From positions 35,260-99,259 of the forward strand of contig JAQXDW010000032.1 in the NCBI GenBank assembly GCA_029251165.1: a stretch of 64,000 nt of DNA. The letters run 5' to 3'. Positions within the stretch are counted from its first letter, which is position 1, and each line of letters begins with the position of its first letter. Below are positions 24,597 through 34,327 of this stretch, piece by piece. Below the pieces are notes generated by a model. It saw only the letters and a program-made list of their open reading frames with translations. It was not told where the DNA came from and did no database searches. Source of the stretch: Myxococcota bacterium (GTDB lineage: Bacteria > Myxococcota_A > UBA796). Position numbers and translations under genes: made by a program.

Positions 24597-27227
24597 TCAC
24601 TCGGCGTCACAGGCATCCGGGCAGCTGAAGAGCGCGCCGCTGGTGTTGCTGTCGTAGACGTTGTTGGCGCAGTCTGAGATGTCGACGTCGCCACAGATCA
24701 TCCCGTAGCTGCCGCTGTTGGAGATGGTGTTGTCGGTGATCGTCAGCTTGTCGCCCGAGAGCAGCTCGACCCCCGAGGTTCCGCTGCCATCGATGGTGGA
24801 GTTTGTGAGGGTCAGCCCGGCCTCCTCAGAGGACAGTCCGAGGTTGCTGGCATCGGAGATGTCGGCGTACTCAATGGACGCCGACAGGGTGTCGCCGGTG
24901 AGGGTGACGCCGTTACCGGAGGCCCTAGTCACGGTCAGCCCGCTGACCTCCAGGCTCACCTCACCGTACGAGCCTGCGACCGCTGACAGCGCGCTGCCGG
25001 CGTTGGCATCTGTGATGGAGATGCTGCTCATCGAGATGGATGTCGGGTAAGAGTATGAGTAGTTGTAAAGGTAGAACGCGCTGTACTGGGTGGTCGCGAG
25101 GCCGACGTTGTCGACGGTGATGTCGGAGAAGTCGTAGCGGCCTTCATAGTAGTCGGAGACATAGACCGCCTGTCCATCGAGCTCAGAGAAGGCGACATTC
25201 GAGATGGTGGCGTCGCAGCTGTAGAGCTTCAGGCCGGTTGCAACGTACTCAACGCTGCCCGTCGAGCTGAGAGAGCCGTTGACGTAGTTCTCATACGTCA
25301 CGGTCTCGGTGCCGCCGCTGGAGAAGGTGGTGCCATCGATGCTCAGCTCACCAGAGCTGCAGTACACCCCCTCTGCGGTGAAGGTTTCGACGGTGTTGTT
25401 GTTGAACACCAGAGACGCGCCGCTGGTGTAGGCGACCTGCCGGTATCCAGAGAAGCTGCTGTTGCTGACCGTGGCAGGGGTCTCGGTGAGGTAGATGCCC
25501 TGGACACCGTTGGTGAACGTGGTCTTGTCGATGGTCAGCCCGCCGCCGTACAGCGACCAGATGTCCATCCCGCCGGTCTCTGCGTAGATGGTGTCGTAGT
25601 TCGAGCCGCCGGAGCTGTAAGAGTAGACGTCGTCGTAGCTGGTCTGGCTGTCGGAGAACGTCGAGCCAGTGATCTCGGTGGAGATGCTGTAGTAGTCGAC
25701 GACTGAGGCTGAGAAGTCTGTCCCGATGCCTGGATAGGAGAAGCTGGAGTCAGAGATGCTCGCGGAGCCCTGGTAGTTGAGGACGGACGAGCAGCGGTTG
25801 CTGGCGGCGGTCAGGCCCTCGATGTCGAGCGTGCCGTACAGCGCGGAGATGCCATAGCCGGCGTTGTCGGTGATGGCGCCGCCGCTCCAGTCGAGGTTGG
25901 CGTTGCTGATCAGGATGCCGACGTAGTTGCCTGCATCTGAGCAGGGCCCCCCATCAGTGAAGGCCTGATCCTCAGCCTCGATGATGCCGGTGACGGTGAC
26001 GTCGAGCGCGGTGGTGTCCAGCAGGGTGTAGAGACCACGCCGGCGATTGTCGACAAAGTCGACGCTCTCCAGGGTCGCGACCCCGAGGTCTGTGGTCTGC
26101 TCGGCGAGCAGCATGCCGCAGTCGTTGTACCCAGTGACCGTGCTGTCGGAGACGTTGATCTCGTCGGAGACGATGAGCGCACCGGTGCCAGAGTAGATGC
26201 CGTCGGCACCCCAGTCCGCGTCGAGGAGCTCCTCGGTGTTCTTTGGGTCGCCCGTCAGGGTCAGCCCGGAGATGTTGACCGGCGCGCTGCTGAAGATGTA
26301 GAGGCCGTGGTTGTAGCCGTCGATGACCTCAGAGTCGGTGATCGAGACGATGCCCTCGTTGCTGTAGACCCCGTACAGCCCGCCGCGGAGGGTGGCGTTG
26401 CTGACGTTGGTCGTCGAGGCGGAGTTGGCATAGACGTTCATGAAGTCGTTGTCGGTCAGGACGGATCCGTCCAGGTTGACCACGCTGCCGGACGTCGAGA
26501 GCACGCCGAGTCCGTCGCCGGGATTGCTCGGGTCGCTCCAGGTGGTCCGCGAGATCTCCGAGCCGATCACATCGACGTCGGTGTTGCCGGCATAGATTCC
26601 AAAGCCGGTGTTGTCGATGATGGTGATGTCGGTGAAGCGCGCTGAGCTGCCGTCGATGTAGATGCCGCCTGTGGGGCTGCCGGAGACGCTGACCTGCTCC
26701 AGGGAGAGGTCCGTGACGTTCTGTGCGGCGATGCCCCAGTCACCGGGGTCGGTGACGATGATGTCAGTGAGGAGCGTGCCGGCGGCGCTGACCACCTCCA
26801 GAGCGCTGGCGGTCGGAGCGAGCAAGGTCAGACCGCTGACCGTGACGTCGTCAGCGGAGATCGTGAGGACGGGACCGGCGTCGAAGGAGATGGTGTTGGT
26901 CTCAGAGCCACGGCCCTCGATGGTCAGGGGCCGGTCGATCTCCAGGGTCGCAGAGATCGCCATCTCGTCGGTGCAGAGGGTGAGGTCGATGGTGTCCCCG
27001 TCGATGGCCTCAGACAGCGCGGCTTCGATGCTGGCGAAGGTACCCGCAGTGGTGCTGGCGAGGCTGATGCAGCCTTCCTCATAGGGCCACTCCTCCGGCT
27101 GGCCGGTGTCGTCAGTCGGACTCCCGGTATCGTCCGTCTCACCTGGGTTGGTGTCTGTGCTGGAGGTCTTGTCTCCAGTGCAGCCAAGCAGAGAGAGGAG
27201 AAGAATAGGGGAGAGGTGTCGCAGCAT
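24597..27227 (-). CDS. Large right-handed beta-helix lipoprotein
   Basis: 876-residue surface lipoprotein. Signal peptide with lipobox LLGC (residue 16), then an Asp/Thr/Ser/Gly-rich linker with TDDTG motifs, then a long parallel beta-helix made of many short coils rich in NT, GI and TDI turns (for example IIDNTGFGIYAGNTDVD). The last third carries unusual Tyr/Ser-rich loops (YYSIS, SYSSGG). The fold is that of pectate-lyase-like or polymorphic-membrane-protein passengers; no catalytic residues are evident. Adhesion or polysaccharide binding is possible. It stands alone, convergent to the preceding gene. Confidence 0.82.
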   Translation of the reverse strand: MLRHLSPILLLSLLGCTGDKTSSTDTNPGETDDTGSPTDDTGQPEEWPYEEGCISLASTTAGTFASIEAALSEAIDGDTIDLTLCTDEMAISATLEIDRPLTIEGRGSETNTISFDAGPVLTISADDVTVSGLTLLAPTASALEVVSAAGTLLTDIIVTDPGDWGIAAQNVTDLSLEQVSVSGSPTGGIYIDGSSARFTDITIIDNTGFGIYAGNTDVDVIGSEISRTTWSDPSNPGDGLGVLSTSGSVVNLDGSVLTDNDFMNVYANSASTTNVSNATLRGGLYGVYSNEGIVSITDSEVIDGYNHGLYIFSSAPVNISGLTLTGDPKNTEELLDADWGADGIYSGTGALIVSDEINVSDSTVTGYNDCGMLLAEQTTDLGVATLESVDFVDNRRRGLYTLLDTTALDVTVTGIIEAEDQAFTDGGPCSDAGNYVGILISNANLDWSGGAITDNAGYGISALYGTLDIEGLTAASNRCSSVLNYQGSASISDSSFSYPGIGTDFSASVVDYYSISTEITGSTFSDSQTSYDDVYSYSSGGSNYDTIYAETGGMDIWSLYGGGLTIDKTTFTNGVQGIYLTETPATVSNSSFSGYRQVAYTSGASLVFNNNTVETFTAEGVYCSSGELSIDGTTFSSGGTETVTYENYVNGSLSSTGSVEYVATGLKLYSCDATISNVAFSELDGQAVYVSDYYEGRYDFSDITVDNVGLATTQYSAFYLYNYSYSYPTSISMSSISITDANAGSALSAVAGSYGEVSLEVSGLTVTRASGNGVTLTGDTLSASIEYADISDASNLGLSSEEAGLTLTNSTIDGSGTSGVELLSGDKLTITDNTISNSGSYGMICGDVDISDCANNVYDSNTSGALFSCPDACDAE

Positions 27228-27329
27228 GCCTGGCTCCAGAGTGTGGGTGAGTTGGGTCTGTACCCAAGGCCACCGTCATCCACATCTTAGCCCGGTCGGA
27301 TATAGGGCCAGCCAGAACGGAGATTGCTG

Positions 27330-28880
27330 ATGACTCGCGATGAGATGCACGACAAGCTGCGCCAGCGGCAGGAAGCCTCCCGACTCGGCGGAGGCCAGCG
27401 CGCCATCGACCGCCAGCATGAGCGTGGGAAGCTCACGGCCCGAGAGCGCATCGACGCGCTCGTCGATCCTGGAACGTTCCGTGAGCTTGATGCATTCGTG
27501 ACCCACGACTGCCAGGACTTCGGCATGGCCGACAAGAAGATCCCCGGCGATGGGGTGGTCACCGGCTATGGCCGGGTCGATGGTCGGCTGGTCTACCTGT
27601 TCGCCCAGGACTTCACTGTCTTCGGCGGGTCGCTGTCGGGTGCCTACTCTCGGAAGGTCTGCAAGATCATGGATCTCGCGGTGCGAAATGGTGCACCTGT
27701 CCTTGGTCTGAACGACTCTGGCGGCGCACGCATCCAGGAGGGTGTGGTCAGCCTCGGTGGATACGCTGACATCTTCCTTCGCAACACACTCGCCAGCGGC
27801 GTCGTCCCGCAGCTCTCTGCGATCCTCGGCCCCTGTGCCGGCGGCGCGGTCTACAGCCCGGCGATGACCGACTTCATCGTCATGGTTGAGAAGACCTCGT
27901 TCATGTTCGTGACCGGACCAGATGTCATCAAGACCGTCACCCACGAGGACGTCACCAAGGAAGAGCTGGGCGGCGCCTCGACCCACTGTGGCACCTCGGG
28001 TGTCGCTCACTTCTCGGTCCCCGATGAGCTTGCGGCGCTCGCGCTCCTGCGTGAGCTGCTGTCCTACCTGCCTCAGAACAACCTGGAGGAGGCCCCCCGG
28101 CTGGCGACTGAGGATCCGGTCAGCCGAGTCTGCCCCGAGCTTGATGAGCTGGTGCCCCTGAGCGCCAACCAGCCCTACGACATCACAGAGCTGATCACTG
28201 CTGTCGCTGACGAGGGGCGCTTCCTGGAGGTTCAGGCCGACTATGCTGGCAACGTGGTGGTCGGCTTCTGTCGGCTCGGCGGCCGCAGCGTGGGCATCAT
28301 CGCGAACCAGCCGGCGCACCTCGCGGGCGTGCTCGATGTCTCCAGCAGCGTCAAGGCTGCCCGGTTCGTGCAGTTCTGCGATGCCTTCAACATCCCGATG
28401 TGGGTCATTGAGGATGTCCCCGGCTTCCTGCCAGGCGTCGAGCAGGAGCACGGTGGCATCATCAAGCACGGTGCCAAGCTGCTGTTCGCGTTCTGCGAGG
28501 CAACGGTGCCGAAGATTACGCTCATCACCCGCAAGGCATACGGCGGCGCGTACTGCGTGATGAACTCCAAGCACATCCGCGCGGACTTCAACTTTGCCTG
28601 GCCCACTGCGGAGATCGCAGTCATGGGACCGGACGGCGCGGTCAACATCATCTTCCGCCGGGAGCTGGCGGCAGCCGAGGACCCCGTCGCCCGCAAGGCT
28701 GAGCTGGTCGAAGAGTACCGGGAGAAGTTCGCCAACCCCTACCGTGCTGCCGAGCTTGGCTACGTCGATGAGGTTATTCTTCCTCGCGACACACGCGCCC
28801 GGCTGATTGAGGCGTTCGATTCGCTTGAGAACAAGCGGGATTCCAACCCCCCCAAGAAGCACGGCAACATTCCGCTGTAG
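27330..28880 (+). CDS. Acyl-CoA carboxylase carboxyltransferase (propionyl-CoA carboxylase beta type)
   Basis: Biotin-dependent carboxyltransferase of 516 residues that moves CO2 from biotin to an acyl-CoA, or the reverse in methylmalonyl-CoA decarboxylase. Two crotonase-type halves are visible: [12 protein letters not shown] and [11 protein letters not shown] in the first, [15 protein letters not shown] and [12 protein letters not shown] in the second. Length and start ([14 protein letters not shown]) match PccB/MmdA. ATG 27330 has GGAG seven bases before. No biotin carboxylase or biotin carrier gene lies in the window, so its partners must be encoded elsewhere and the substrate is uncertain. 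Confidence 0.93.
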   Translation: MTRDEMHDKLRQRQEASRLGGGQRAIDRQHERGKLTARERIDALVDPGTFRELDAFVTHDCQDFGMADKKIPGDGVVTGYGRVDGRLVYLFAQDFTVFGGSLSGAYSRKVCKIMDLAVRNGAPVLGLNDSGGARIQEGVVSLGGYADIFLRNTLASGVVPQLSAILGPCAGGAVYSPAMTDFIVMVEKTSFMFVTGPDVIKTVTHEDVTKEELGGASTHCGTSGVAHFSVPDELAALALLRELLSYLPQNNLEEAPRLATEDPVSRVCPELDELVPLSANQPYDITELITAVADEGRFLEVQADYAGNVVVGFCRLGGRSVGIIANQPAHLAGVLDVSSSVKAARFVQFCDAFNIPMWVIEDVPGFLPGVEQEHGGIIKHGAKLLFAFCEATVPKITLITRKAYGGAYCVMNSKHIRADFNFAWPTAEIAVMGPDGAVNIIFRRELAAAEDPVARKAELVEEYREKFANPYRAAELGYVDEVILPRDTRARLIEAFDSLENKRDSNPPKKHGNIPL

Positions 28881-29012
28881 GTCAGGCGGTTGACGAATAC
28901 CTCTCATCCGGGTAGTTGCAGCCGTTCCGTCGCATCATGCGCACAATCTAGAACATCCAGGGCAGCAGGCCATACGGTCTCCCCTCAGTCGAAGTTTTTA
29001 GGAGATTCTCCA
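28881..29012 (+). promoter_or_regulatory. Leader and promoter region of the rpsP operon
   Basis: 132-base gap. TTGACG at 28890-28895 followed after 17 bases by TAGTTG (28913-28918) could be a weak promoter, giving a leader near 90 bases. The ribosome site AGGAGA sits 8 bases before the rpsP ATG. Confidence 0.35.
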
Positions 29013-29291
29013 ATGGCAGTTCGCATCCGCCTCAAGCGCATGGGTCGCAAGAAGCGTCCGTTCTACCGCGTCGTCGCTGCTGACAGTCGCTACCCCCGGG
29101 ATGGCCGTCACCTCGAGGTCCTCGGTCACTACAACCCCATGACGCAGCCCCACACCGTGAAGCTTGAGCTTGAGCGGGTGGACTACTGGCTCTCTGTCGG
29201 CGCCAAGCCCTCGGACACTGTCGCAAGCCTCATCAAGAAGTACCGCGTCAGCGATACTGGTGCTGCTGAAGTCGCAGAAGCAGCCGAGTGA
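29013..29291 (+). CDS. rpsP: 30S ribosomal protein S16
   Basis: Small-subunit ribosomal protein needed for 30S assembly. 92 residues beginning [20 protein letters not shown], the invariant S16 start, then [12 protein letters not shown] and LGHYNP. First gene of the rpsP-khpA-rimM-trmD-rplS group. The ATG at 29013 has a strong AGGAGA; open frame upstream is not coding. The stop overlaps the khpA start region. Confidence 0.98.
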   Translation: MAVRIRLKRMGRKKRPFYRVVAADSRYPRDGRHLEVLGHYNPMTQPHTVKLELERVDYWLSVGAKPSDTVASLIKKYRVSDTGAAEVAEAAE

Positions 29292-29557
29292 GCGCCAACA
29301 TGGAAGCCCTCGTCGAGTACCTCGTCAAGCCTCTTGCGGCTCACCCTGCAGACGTCCAGATCACTGCAGTGGAAGGCTCCGCTTCAGTTCTCCTGGAGCT
29401 TCGCATGAACGCCGAAGACGTCGACACGATTCGTGGCGAAGACGGTTCCCGCTTCCGCGCCATCCAGCAGATTCTCTCTGCATCTGGTGGAAAGCGAAAG
29501 CCGGTCCTTGAGCTGATTGACAGCGCGTCGGCAGACAGTGACGGGGCCGAAGAGTAA
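29288..29557 (+). CDS. khpA: KH-domain RNA-binding protein KhpA
   Basis: Small RNA-binding protein (YlqC/KhpA) that pairs with KhpB/Jag and affects cell division or elongation in Gram-positives. 89 residues with one KH domain; the RNA-binding GxxG loop is [10 protein letters not shown]. The start is either GTG 29288, overlapping the rpsP stop (GTGA), or ATG 29300, which matches the family start [12 protein letters not shown]. Always found between rpsP and rimM in many phyla, as here. It ends inside the rimM start region. Confidence 0.92.
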   Translation: MSANMEALVEYLVKPLAAHPADVQITAVEGSASVLLELRMNAEDVDTIRGEDGSRFRAIQQILSASGGKRKPVLELIDSASADSDGAEE

Positions 29558-30062
29558 AGACCTCCCCGGTGTACGGGAAGATGAGCTGCGCTACGGTCGG
29601 ATCAACGGCGTGTTCGGGATCCGGGGCGAAGTGCGGCTTTTTCTCTACAACCGGGAGAGCGATCTTCTGGCGGACGGCCCTGAGGTCACGCTTCTCCATG
29701 AGGGGAAGCGTCGCGCTGTGCGCATCAAGAGTCGCTCTGGTGCCGGCAAGCGTGTCCTAGGCCGCCTCAATGGAGTCTCGACTCCAGAGGCTGCCAGAGC
29801 CCTCATTGGCGCGGAGATCCTCATCCCTACCGCCAACCTCCCGGCCCTTCCCGAAGACTCTTACTACCACCACCAGCTCCTCGGGCTGTCTGTGCACACC
29901 GAGTCCGGTGAACTCCTCGGGACCATCCGCGAGATCCACACCTCCGGGAATGTGGATCTCTGGCTGGTGAAGAGCCGAGATGCTGAGATCTACATCCCAG
30001 CCGTCGGCGAGGAGATCATCTCGGTCCAGCCGGGCGTTGGGGTCGTGGTCAGCGACGGATAG
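29538..30062 (+). CDS. rimM: 16S rRNA processing protein RimM
   Basis: Ribosome maturation factor that binds S19 and helps form the 30S head. 174 residues from GTG 29538: an N-terminal beta-barrel (RYGRINGVFGIRGEVRLFL) and a C-terminal PRC-barrel (QLLGLSVHTESGELLGTI, ending IYIPAVGEEIISV). The start overlaps the end of khpA by 20 bases; a TTG seven codons earlier is also possible. Length matches RimM. trmD starts 3 bases after its stop. Confidence 0.93.
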   Translation: MTGPKSKDLPGVREDELRYGRINGVFGIRGEVRLFLYNRESDLLADGPEVTLLHEGKRRAVRIKSRSGAGKRVLGRLNGVSTPEAARALIGAEILIPTANLPALPEDSYYHHQLLGLSVHTESGELLGTIREIHTSGNVDLWLVKSRDAEIYIPAVGEEIISVQPGVGVVVSDG

Positions 30063-30065
30063 ACC

Positions 30066-30740
30066 ATGCGGTTCGACATCCTCACGCTCCATCCCGAGAT
30101 GTGCAGCGGTCCGATGGGGCTGAGTATCCTCGGCCGTGCACGGGCTGCGGCGCTCATCGAGATCGGGATCAAGGACATCCGGGATCATGGCCACGGCCGT
30201 CACCGGACGGTCGATGACGCGCCCTACGGTGGGGGCAGCGGAATGGTGATGCGGGTCGACGTGGTCGATGCAGCCATCGCTTCGGTCCGCCAGCCGGGAA
30301 GCCACGTCGTCCTCATGGATGCCGCCGGGGCCCGGTTTGATCAAGCCGCTGCCCGCCGCCTCGCGCAGCATCCTCACCTCGTTCTCGTCTGCGGACACTA
30401 CGAGGGAATCGACGGTCGGGTCCGAGAGCACCTGGTCGATGAGGCGCTGTGCATTGGTGACTATGTGCTGACCGGCGGTGAGCTTCCTGCGATGGTCATC
30501 GTCGATGCGGTCGCGCGGATGATCCCCGGAGTTCTGGGGAACCCGGAGAGCGCCATTGAGGAGTCTTTTTCTTCTGGTAGGCTGGAATATCCACCGTTCA
30601 CCCGGCCTCGTGAGCATCGTGGGTGGAGCGTTCCGGAGGTCCTCCTCTCCGGGCATCACAGCAACATTGAGAAGTGGCGGGCTGAGATGGGCGAGCAGCT
30701 CACCCGGCAGGTCCGCCCTGATCTCCTTGATGAGACGTAG
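30066..30740 (+). CDS. trmD: tRNA (guanine37-N1)-methyltransferase
   Basis: SPOUT-class enzyme that methylates G37 of tRNAs reading CNN codons, preventing frameshifts. 224 residues with FDILTLHPEM at the start, the PYGGGSGMVMRVD loop, the knot motif VCGHYEGIDGRVREHLVDE and GDYVLTGGE. It is slightly shorter than E. coli TrmD (255), mainly at the C-terminus. It follows rimM closely. A separate promoter for rplS lies just downstream. Confidence 0.96.
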   Translation: MRFDILTLHPEMCSGPMGLSILGRARAAALIEIGIKDIRDHGHGRHRTVDDAPYGGGSGMVMRVDVVDAAIASVRQPGSHVVLMDAAGARFDQAAARRLAQHPHLVLVCGHYEGIDGRVREHLVDEALCIGDYVLTGGELPAMVIVDAVARMIPGVLGNPESAIEESFSSGRLEYPPFTRPREHRGWSVPEVLLSGHHSNIEKWRAEMGEQLTRQVRPDLLDET

Positions 30741-30769
30741 CAACTATCGATGAGGTGCGGGTCCTCACC

Positions 30770-30798
30770 TTGACAGCAGGGCCTGCTTCCAATATCTT
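30770..30798 (+). promoter_or_regulatory. Near-consensus promoter for rplS
   Basis: TTGACA (30770-30775), a 17-base spacer, then TATCTT (30793-30798). It gives a leader of about 95 bases before rplS and would let rplS and yraN be transcribed apart from rpsP-trmD. Best sigma-70 match I found in the window. Confidence 0.7.
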
Positions 30799-30901
30799 TC
30801 GCCCGCTTCCGTCTCGGTGAAGAGCACGCTGTACTCTCCCGACAGACCGAAAACCCGATTTACGGCGCACGTGTTGCACCGAAACTTCTACAGGGTCTCC
30901 A

Positions 30902-31291
30902 ATGAACATCGTCCAGCAGATTGAAAAAGAGAACGTCGACAAGTCGGCGAAGAAGGCACCGGGCCCGGGCGACACCGTCCGCGTACACGTCCGCATCAAG
31001 GAGGGCGATAAGAGCCGTATCCAGGTGTTTGAGGGCACGGTCATCGCCATCCACAAGGGGGGTCCCCGGACCACCTTCACCGTCCGAAAGATCGCCTCTG
31101 GTGTTGGCGTCGAGCGTATCTTCCCGCTCTACAGCCCCTTCGTCGAAGAGATCGAGATCAAGAGCCGTCACCGGGTCCGCCGTGCGAAGCTCTACTACCT
31201 TCGCGAGCTGCGCGGCAAGAAGGCTCGCCTCAAGGAGATCAAGGTCTTCAGCAGCAACAGCAAGCGCAAGCGTCGTCAGCGCCGCCGCTAA
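30902..31291 (+). CDS. rplS: 50S ribosomal protein L19
   Basis: Large-subunit ribosomal protein at the 30S-50S interface. 129 residues; the conserved core includes [45 protein letters not shown] and the [20 protein letters not shown] tail. Compared with the common 115 residues it has a somewhat longer basic end ([12 protein letters not shown]). A near-consensus promoter sits about 105 bases upstream. Confidence 0.98.
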   Translation: MNIVQQIEKENVDKSAKKAPGPGDTVRVHVRIKEGDKSRIQVFEGTVIAIHKGGPRTTFTVRKIASGVGVERIFPLYSPFVEEIEIKSRHRVRRAKLYYLRELRGKKARLKEIKVFSSNSKRKRRQRRR

Positions 31292-31300
31292 TCGCGGTCG

Positions 31301-31657
31301 GTGGGCAACACAGACAAGCGCCGATCGGCGGTCGCCCTTGGGGTGGCCGCCGAGACGTTCGTCAGCGCTGCTCTTCGCCAGGATGGCTGGGACATCCTCG
31401 CCCGAAATTGGCGCGGTGGTGGTGGAGAGCTCGACATCATCGCGCTGAGCGGTGGCGTCCTGCGCGTTGTCGAGGTCAAGGCCCGCACCAACGCCGATCC
31501 CCTTCAGGCCATCACGCCGCGCAAGCAGCGCCGCCTTATCCAGGCCGCAGAGGCGTACCTGGCGACGACGGAGGTCTCCTGGCAGGAGATATCCTTCAGC
31601 ATCGCCATGGTGGAAGACGGCGTGCTGTCCTGGCTACACGATGCCTTCGATGCGTAA
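31301..31657 (+). CDS. YraN / UPF0102 family protein
   Basis: Small nuclease-fold protein (118 residues) of the UPF0102 family with the restriction-endonuclease-like core: GELDIIAL, VVEVKART and an upstream GVAAETFVSAAL. These match the E-x(n)-D-x(n)-ExK pattern of the fold; role in DNA metabolism is presumed. It starts at GTG 31301, 9 bases after rplS. In many genomes rnhB lies between rplS and yraN; it is absent here. Its stop codon lies inside a short tandem duplication. Confidence 0.9.
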   Translation: MGNTDKRRSAVALGVAAETFVSAALRQDGWDILARNWRGGGGELDIIALSGGVLRVVEVKARTNADPLQAITPRKQRRLIQAAEAYLATTEVSWQEISFSIAMVEDGVLSWLHDAFDA

Positions 31658-31679
31658 GGCCCTGCGCGTAAAGCCCTGC
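31652..31679. repeat. 14-bp tandem duplication over the yraN stop
   Basis: Units 31652-31665 and 31666-31679 differ at one base. The first contains the TAA stop codon of the yraN-like gene. Confidence 0.8.
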
Positions 31680-31686
31680 GCGGGCC

Positions 31687-31718
31687 GCTTACTCTCCGAA
31701 CAGCTTACTCTCCGAACA
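31687..31718. repeat. 16-bp tandem duplication over the stop of the outer-membrane gene
   Basis: Exact copies at 31687-31702 and 31703-31718. The second copy contains the stop codon of the convergent outer-membrane gene (31705-31707), so the first copy is a non-coding duplicate. Confidence 0.85.
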
Positions 31719-32763
31719 GCGGATCCCGTGCCCGGAAGCGCGCCTCGACGTGGAGCTGCCAGTCCAGGGTGCCTGGGGCCGTCTCGATGCTGTAGAGATG
31801 CTCGATACGCTGTGGGCTGATCGTGCCGATCTCGCCGCCGATGTTGAGCTGCGCATACTCCATGATGCGGGCATTGATGCCGAAGCCAAGGTCGAGGCTT
31901 GTTGTCTCACTCTCCAGGATCAGGACGCTCTGTGAGGCATCGAGGATCGAGGGGAGGTAGGTCCCGCTGGGAATGGTCTGCCAGGATCGGTAGCCAAAGG
32001 AGGCGCTGAAGTCGAGGCTGAGCTGGCTGCTGGACGCGTCGTCGATCCAGACGAACACCTCTGTCCCGGTCTTGAGGTCCATCCGACTCGCTGGGCTGAT
32101 CTCAGCATTGCTGATGATCGTGCCGGTCTCATTGGTAACGTCCGTGCTCAGCCGACCAGACTGGAGAAAGGTCGCAGTGAGGTAGGGGCGCGAGGCGCGA
32201 TGGGTGGTCGAGAACGCACCGTGGAGACGGTAGGCAGAGGCTCCTGCTCCCGCACCACGCTGGCCGCCATCGACGGCCCAGAGGTGAGTCTTGTCAGCAA
32301 ACCGATATCCGGCCTCAAACAGCCAGCTGCTTCGGTCCCCGCGGTGCGCGAACAGATCCTCGTGGATGGGCGTGCCGCGCAGACCGATCCACGAGCCTCC
32401 AAATCCTGCCCCCTCCAAGCCGAGCGTGCCGCTCAGGGCGTCGGTACCGAGCATGGTGCCGCTGTCGGAGTTGGGATCGAAGGCCATGCTGTTGGCCTCG
32501 GAGTATGAGATTCGGTCTGAGAGGCGCGGAATCTCGAAGAACAGCCCCGCTCCATCGATAAAGCTGAAGGCTCCGGCGAGGGTCAGCTGGCTGCTAGACA
32601 GCTGGCGTTTCCCGACCTGTTCTCCGTCTTCATAGAGTCGATCATACTGGGTGAAGCTATCGTATCGAAAGCCAAGGTCCCCGCGATACTGCGGGGCCAG
32701 CTCTGTGACCTCAGCGGCATTGGCGAGGGAAGGTAGCAGCAGCAACAGTGGGCTCAACGGCAT
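31705..32763 (-). CDS. Putative outer-membrane beta-barrel protein
   Basis: 352 residues with a signal peptide (MPLSPLLLLLPSLANA-AE). The mature part shows alternating hydrophobic and polar residues, many Tyr/Trp/Phe and repeated short turns, as in a barrel of perhaps 12-16 strands. I do not recognise the family. ATG 32763 is chosen because it starts the signal peptide and AGGATCC precedes it; an earlier ATG adds a non-signal stretch. The upstream sigma-54-type regulator gene ends 45 bases before, so the two may be co-transcribed. Confidence 0.68.
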   Translation of the reverse strand: MPLSPLLLLLPSLANAAEVTELAPQYRGDLGFRYDSFTQYDRLYEDGEQVGKRQLSSSQLTLAGAFSFIDGAGLFFEIPRLSDRISYSEANSMAFDPNSDSGTMLGTDALSGTLGLEGAGFGGSWIGLRGTPIHEDLFAHRGDRSSWLFEAGYRFADKTHLWAVDGGQRGAGAGASAYRLHGAFSTTHRASRPYLTATFLQSGRLSTDVTNETGTIISNAEISPASRMDLKTGTEVFVWIDDASSSQLSLDFSASFGYRSWQTIPSGTYLPSILDASQSVLILESETTSLDLGFGINARIMEYAQLNIGGEIGTISPQRIEHLYSIETAPGTLDWQLHVEARFRARDPLFGE

Positions 32764-32807
32764 GGATCCTCGTGGCGAAGAGTACACGGGCATTTCCCCC
32801 GGGTCAA

Positions 32808-34214
32808 TCATGGGCCAGAGTTGGGTTCATCGTCTCGTAGCCGGTACATGCGCATCTTAATCTGCAGAGACTTCCGGCTGATACCAAGTGCCCGTGCGGC
32901 ATGGGTCACGTTTCCGCTGGAGTCGGACAGCGCACGCTGGATATGTGCCCGCTCCAGTCGCTCGGTATGTGCGCGGACATATTCTTTCAGCCCGAGCCCC
33001 TGGAGCGCGCTGCCCCCTTCTGAGGCGAGTGCATCCTCTGAAGCGTCCTCCTGTGGCTCACCGAGCCCGGAGAGGTCACCAGGACCCAAGAGGCGCTCAC
33101 CAGGCTCTGAGAGAAGCATGGAGCGCTCCATGAGGTTCTCCAGCTCCCGGATATTGCCCGGCCAGCCATACGCCTTCATCACCGAGACCGCCTCAGCGGT
33201 GACGCCCTCGATAGCGGTTCCCAGGCGGGGGTTGAAGCCACTGATGAAGTGCTCGACGAGCAGCGGGATGTCATCGATGCGATCCCGCAGGGGCGGCAGC
33301 TCGATGGGGATGACGGAGAGGCGGTAGAAGAGGTCTTCTCGGAAGCGCCCCTCCTTCACCTCAACCTTCAGGTCGCGGTTGGTCGCCGCGACGAGCCGCA
33401 CATCAACCGTGCGGCTTCGGATCCCACCGACCCGGTCGAAGGTTCCATCCTGAATGACCCGCAGCAGCTTGACCTGCATGCTCAGCGGCAGCTCTCCGAT
33501 CTCATCGAGGAACAGGGTCCCGCCGTTGGCGAGCTCGAAGCGCCCAGGCTTGCTGGTGGCAGCACCAGTGAAGCTGCCCTTCTCGTGGCCGAACAGCTCA
33601 CTCTCGAACAGATTCTCTGGGATGGCACCGCAGTTCACCTGAATGAAAGGACGCTCCTGGCGGCTGGAGTTGTCGTGCAGCGCCTGGGCAACCAGCTCCT
33701 TGCCCGTGCCAGACTCTCCGGTGATCAAGACAGTGGTCGGCTTGTCTGCGACCTTCTCGATGCGAGTGTAGATCCGACGCATTGCAGCGGTGCGCCCGAT
33801 GATCGCGAACCGTCCGGCGGCATCAGCGTGGATCTGACTGGAGCGTGCCTCTCCGGTGCGCAGGGCCTTGGTGATGATGTCCCGAAGCTCATGCTGGTCG
33901 AACGGCTTGGTGATGTAGTCGTGCGCGCCGAGCTTGATCGCCTCGACCGCAGTGTCGACGGTTCCATGGGCGGTGATCAAGATGACCGGCAGCGCCGGCA
34001 GGTTCGCGCGGCAGTGCTCCAGCAGCGCCATCCCGTCGACCCCTGGCATCTGAAGATCGGAGATGACCAGGTCAAACGGCCGCTCTGAGAGAAGGCTGAG
34101 CGCCTCTGCACCGTCAGCAGCGGCGGTGACGCCGTAGCCGACACGCTTGAGCTGTGCGGCGAGCACTTTCCTGATGCTGGGTTCATCATCTACAACCAAG
34201 ATGCTTCGTGGCAT
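32808..34214 (-). CDS. Sigma-54-dependent response regulator (NtrC family)
   Basis: Phosphorylation-controlled activator of sigma-54 promoters. 468 residues: receiver domain (1-120; VVDDEP, phosphoacceptor Asp in VISDLQMPG, Lys in TKPFD), an AAA+ domain (about 140-375) with Walker A GESGTGKE, the sigma-54 contact loop [17 protein letters not shown] and NLVATN-type sensor, and a Fis-type HTH (about 430-465; [20 protein letters not shown]). The start ATG at 34214 has no clear ribosome site and follows a T-rich stretch, so translation may be weak. No kinase gene is adjacent. Confidence 0.93.
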   Translation of the reverse strand: MPRSILVVDDEPSIRKVLAAQLKRVGYGVTAAADGAEALSLLSERPFDLVISDLQMPGVDGMALLEHCRANLPALPVILITAHGTVDTAVEAIKLGAHDYITKPFDQHELRDIITKALRTGEARSSQIHADAAGRFAIIGRTAAMRRIYTRIEKVADKPTTVLITGESGTGKELVAQALHDNSSRQERPFIQVNCGAIPENLFESELFGHEKGSFTGAATSKPGRFELANGGTLFLDEIGELPLSMQVKLLRVIQDGTFDRVGGIRSRTVDVRLVAATNRDLKVEVKEGRFREDLFYRLSVIPIELPPLRDRIDDIPLLVEHFISGFNPRLGTAIEGVTAEAVSVMKAYGWPGNIRELENLMERSMLLSEPGERLLGPGDLSGLGEPQEDASEDALASEGGSALQGLGLKEYVRAHTERLERAHIQRALSDSSGNVTHAARALGISRKSLQIKMRMYRLRDDEPNSGP

Positions 34215-34327
34215 AAAAAAATCCGAATACAGCGGGCTGTTATGAGTCTGCCAGTTCAGCACGGATGGCTTGCGCTTCCTGACGGGTTGAGCCAGCCTAC
34301 CACCGCACAGCGTCTCCTGGAGGATTC

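Noticed and set aside
27276..28907. 543-codon minus-strand frame opposite the carboxyltransferase gene
   Set aside because: The plus strand holds a full family match; the minus frame is a shadow of it.
30741..30901. Known ribosomal L19 leader RNA
   Set aside because: I could not match a described structure by eye; only a promoter and generic leader are supported.
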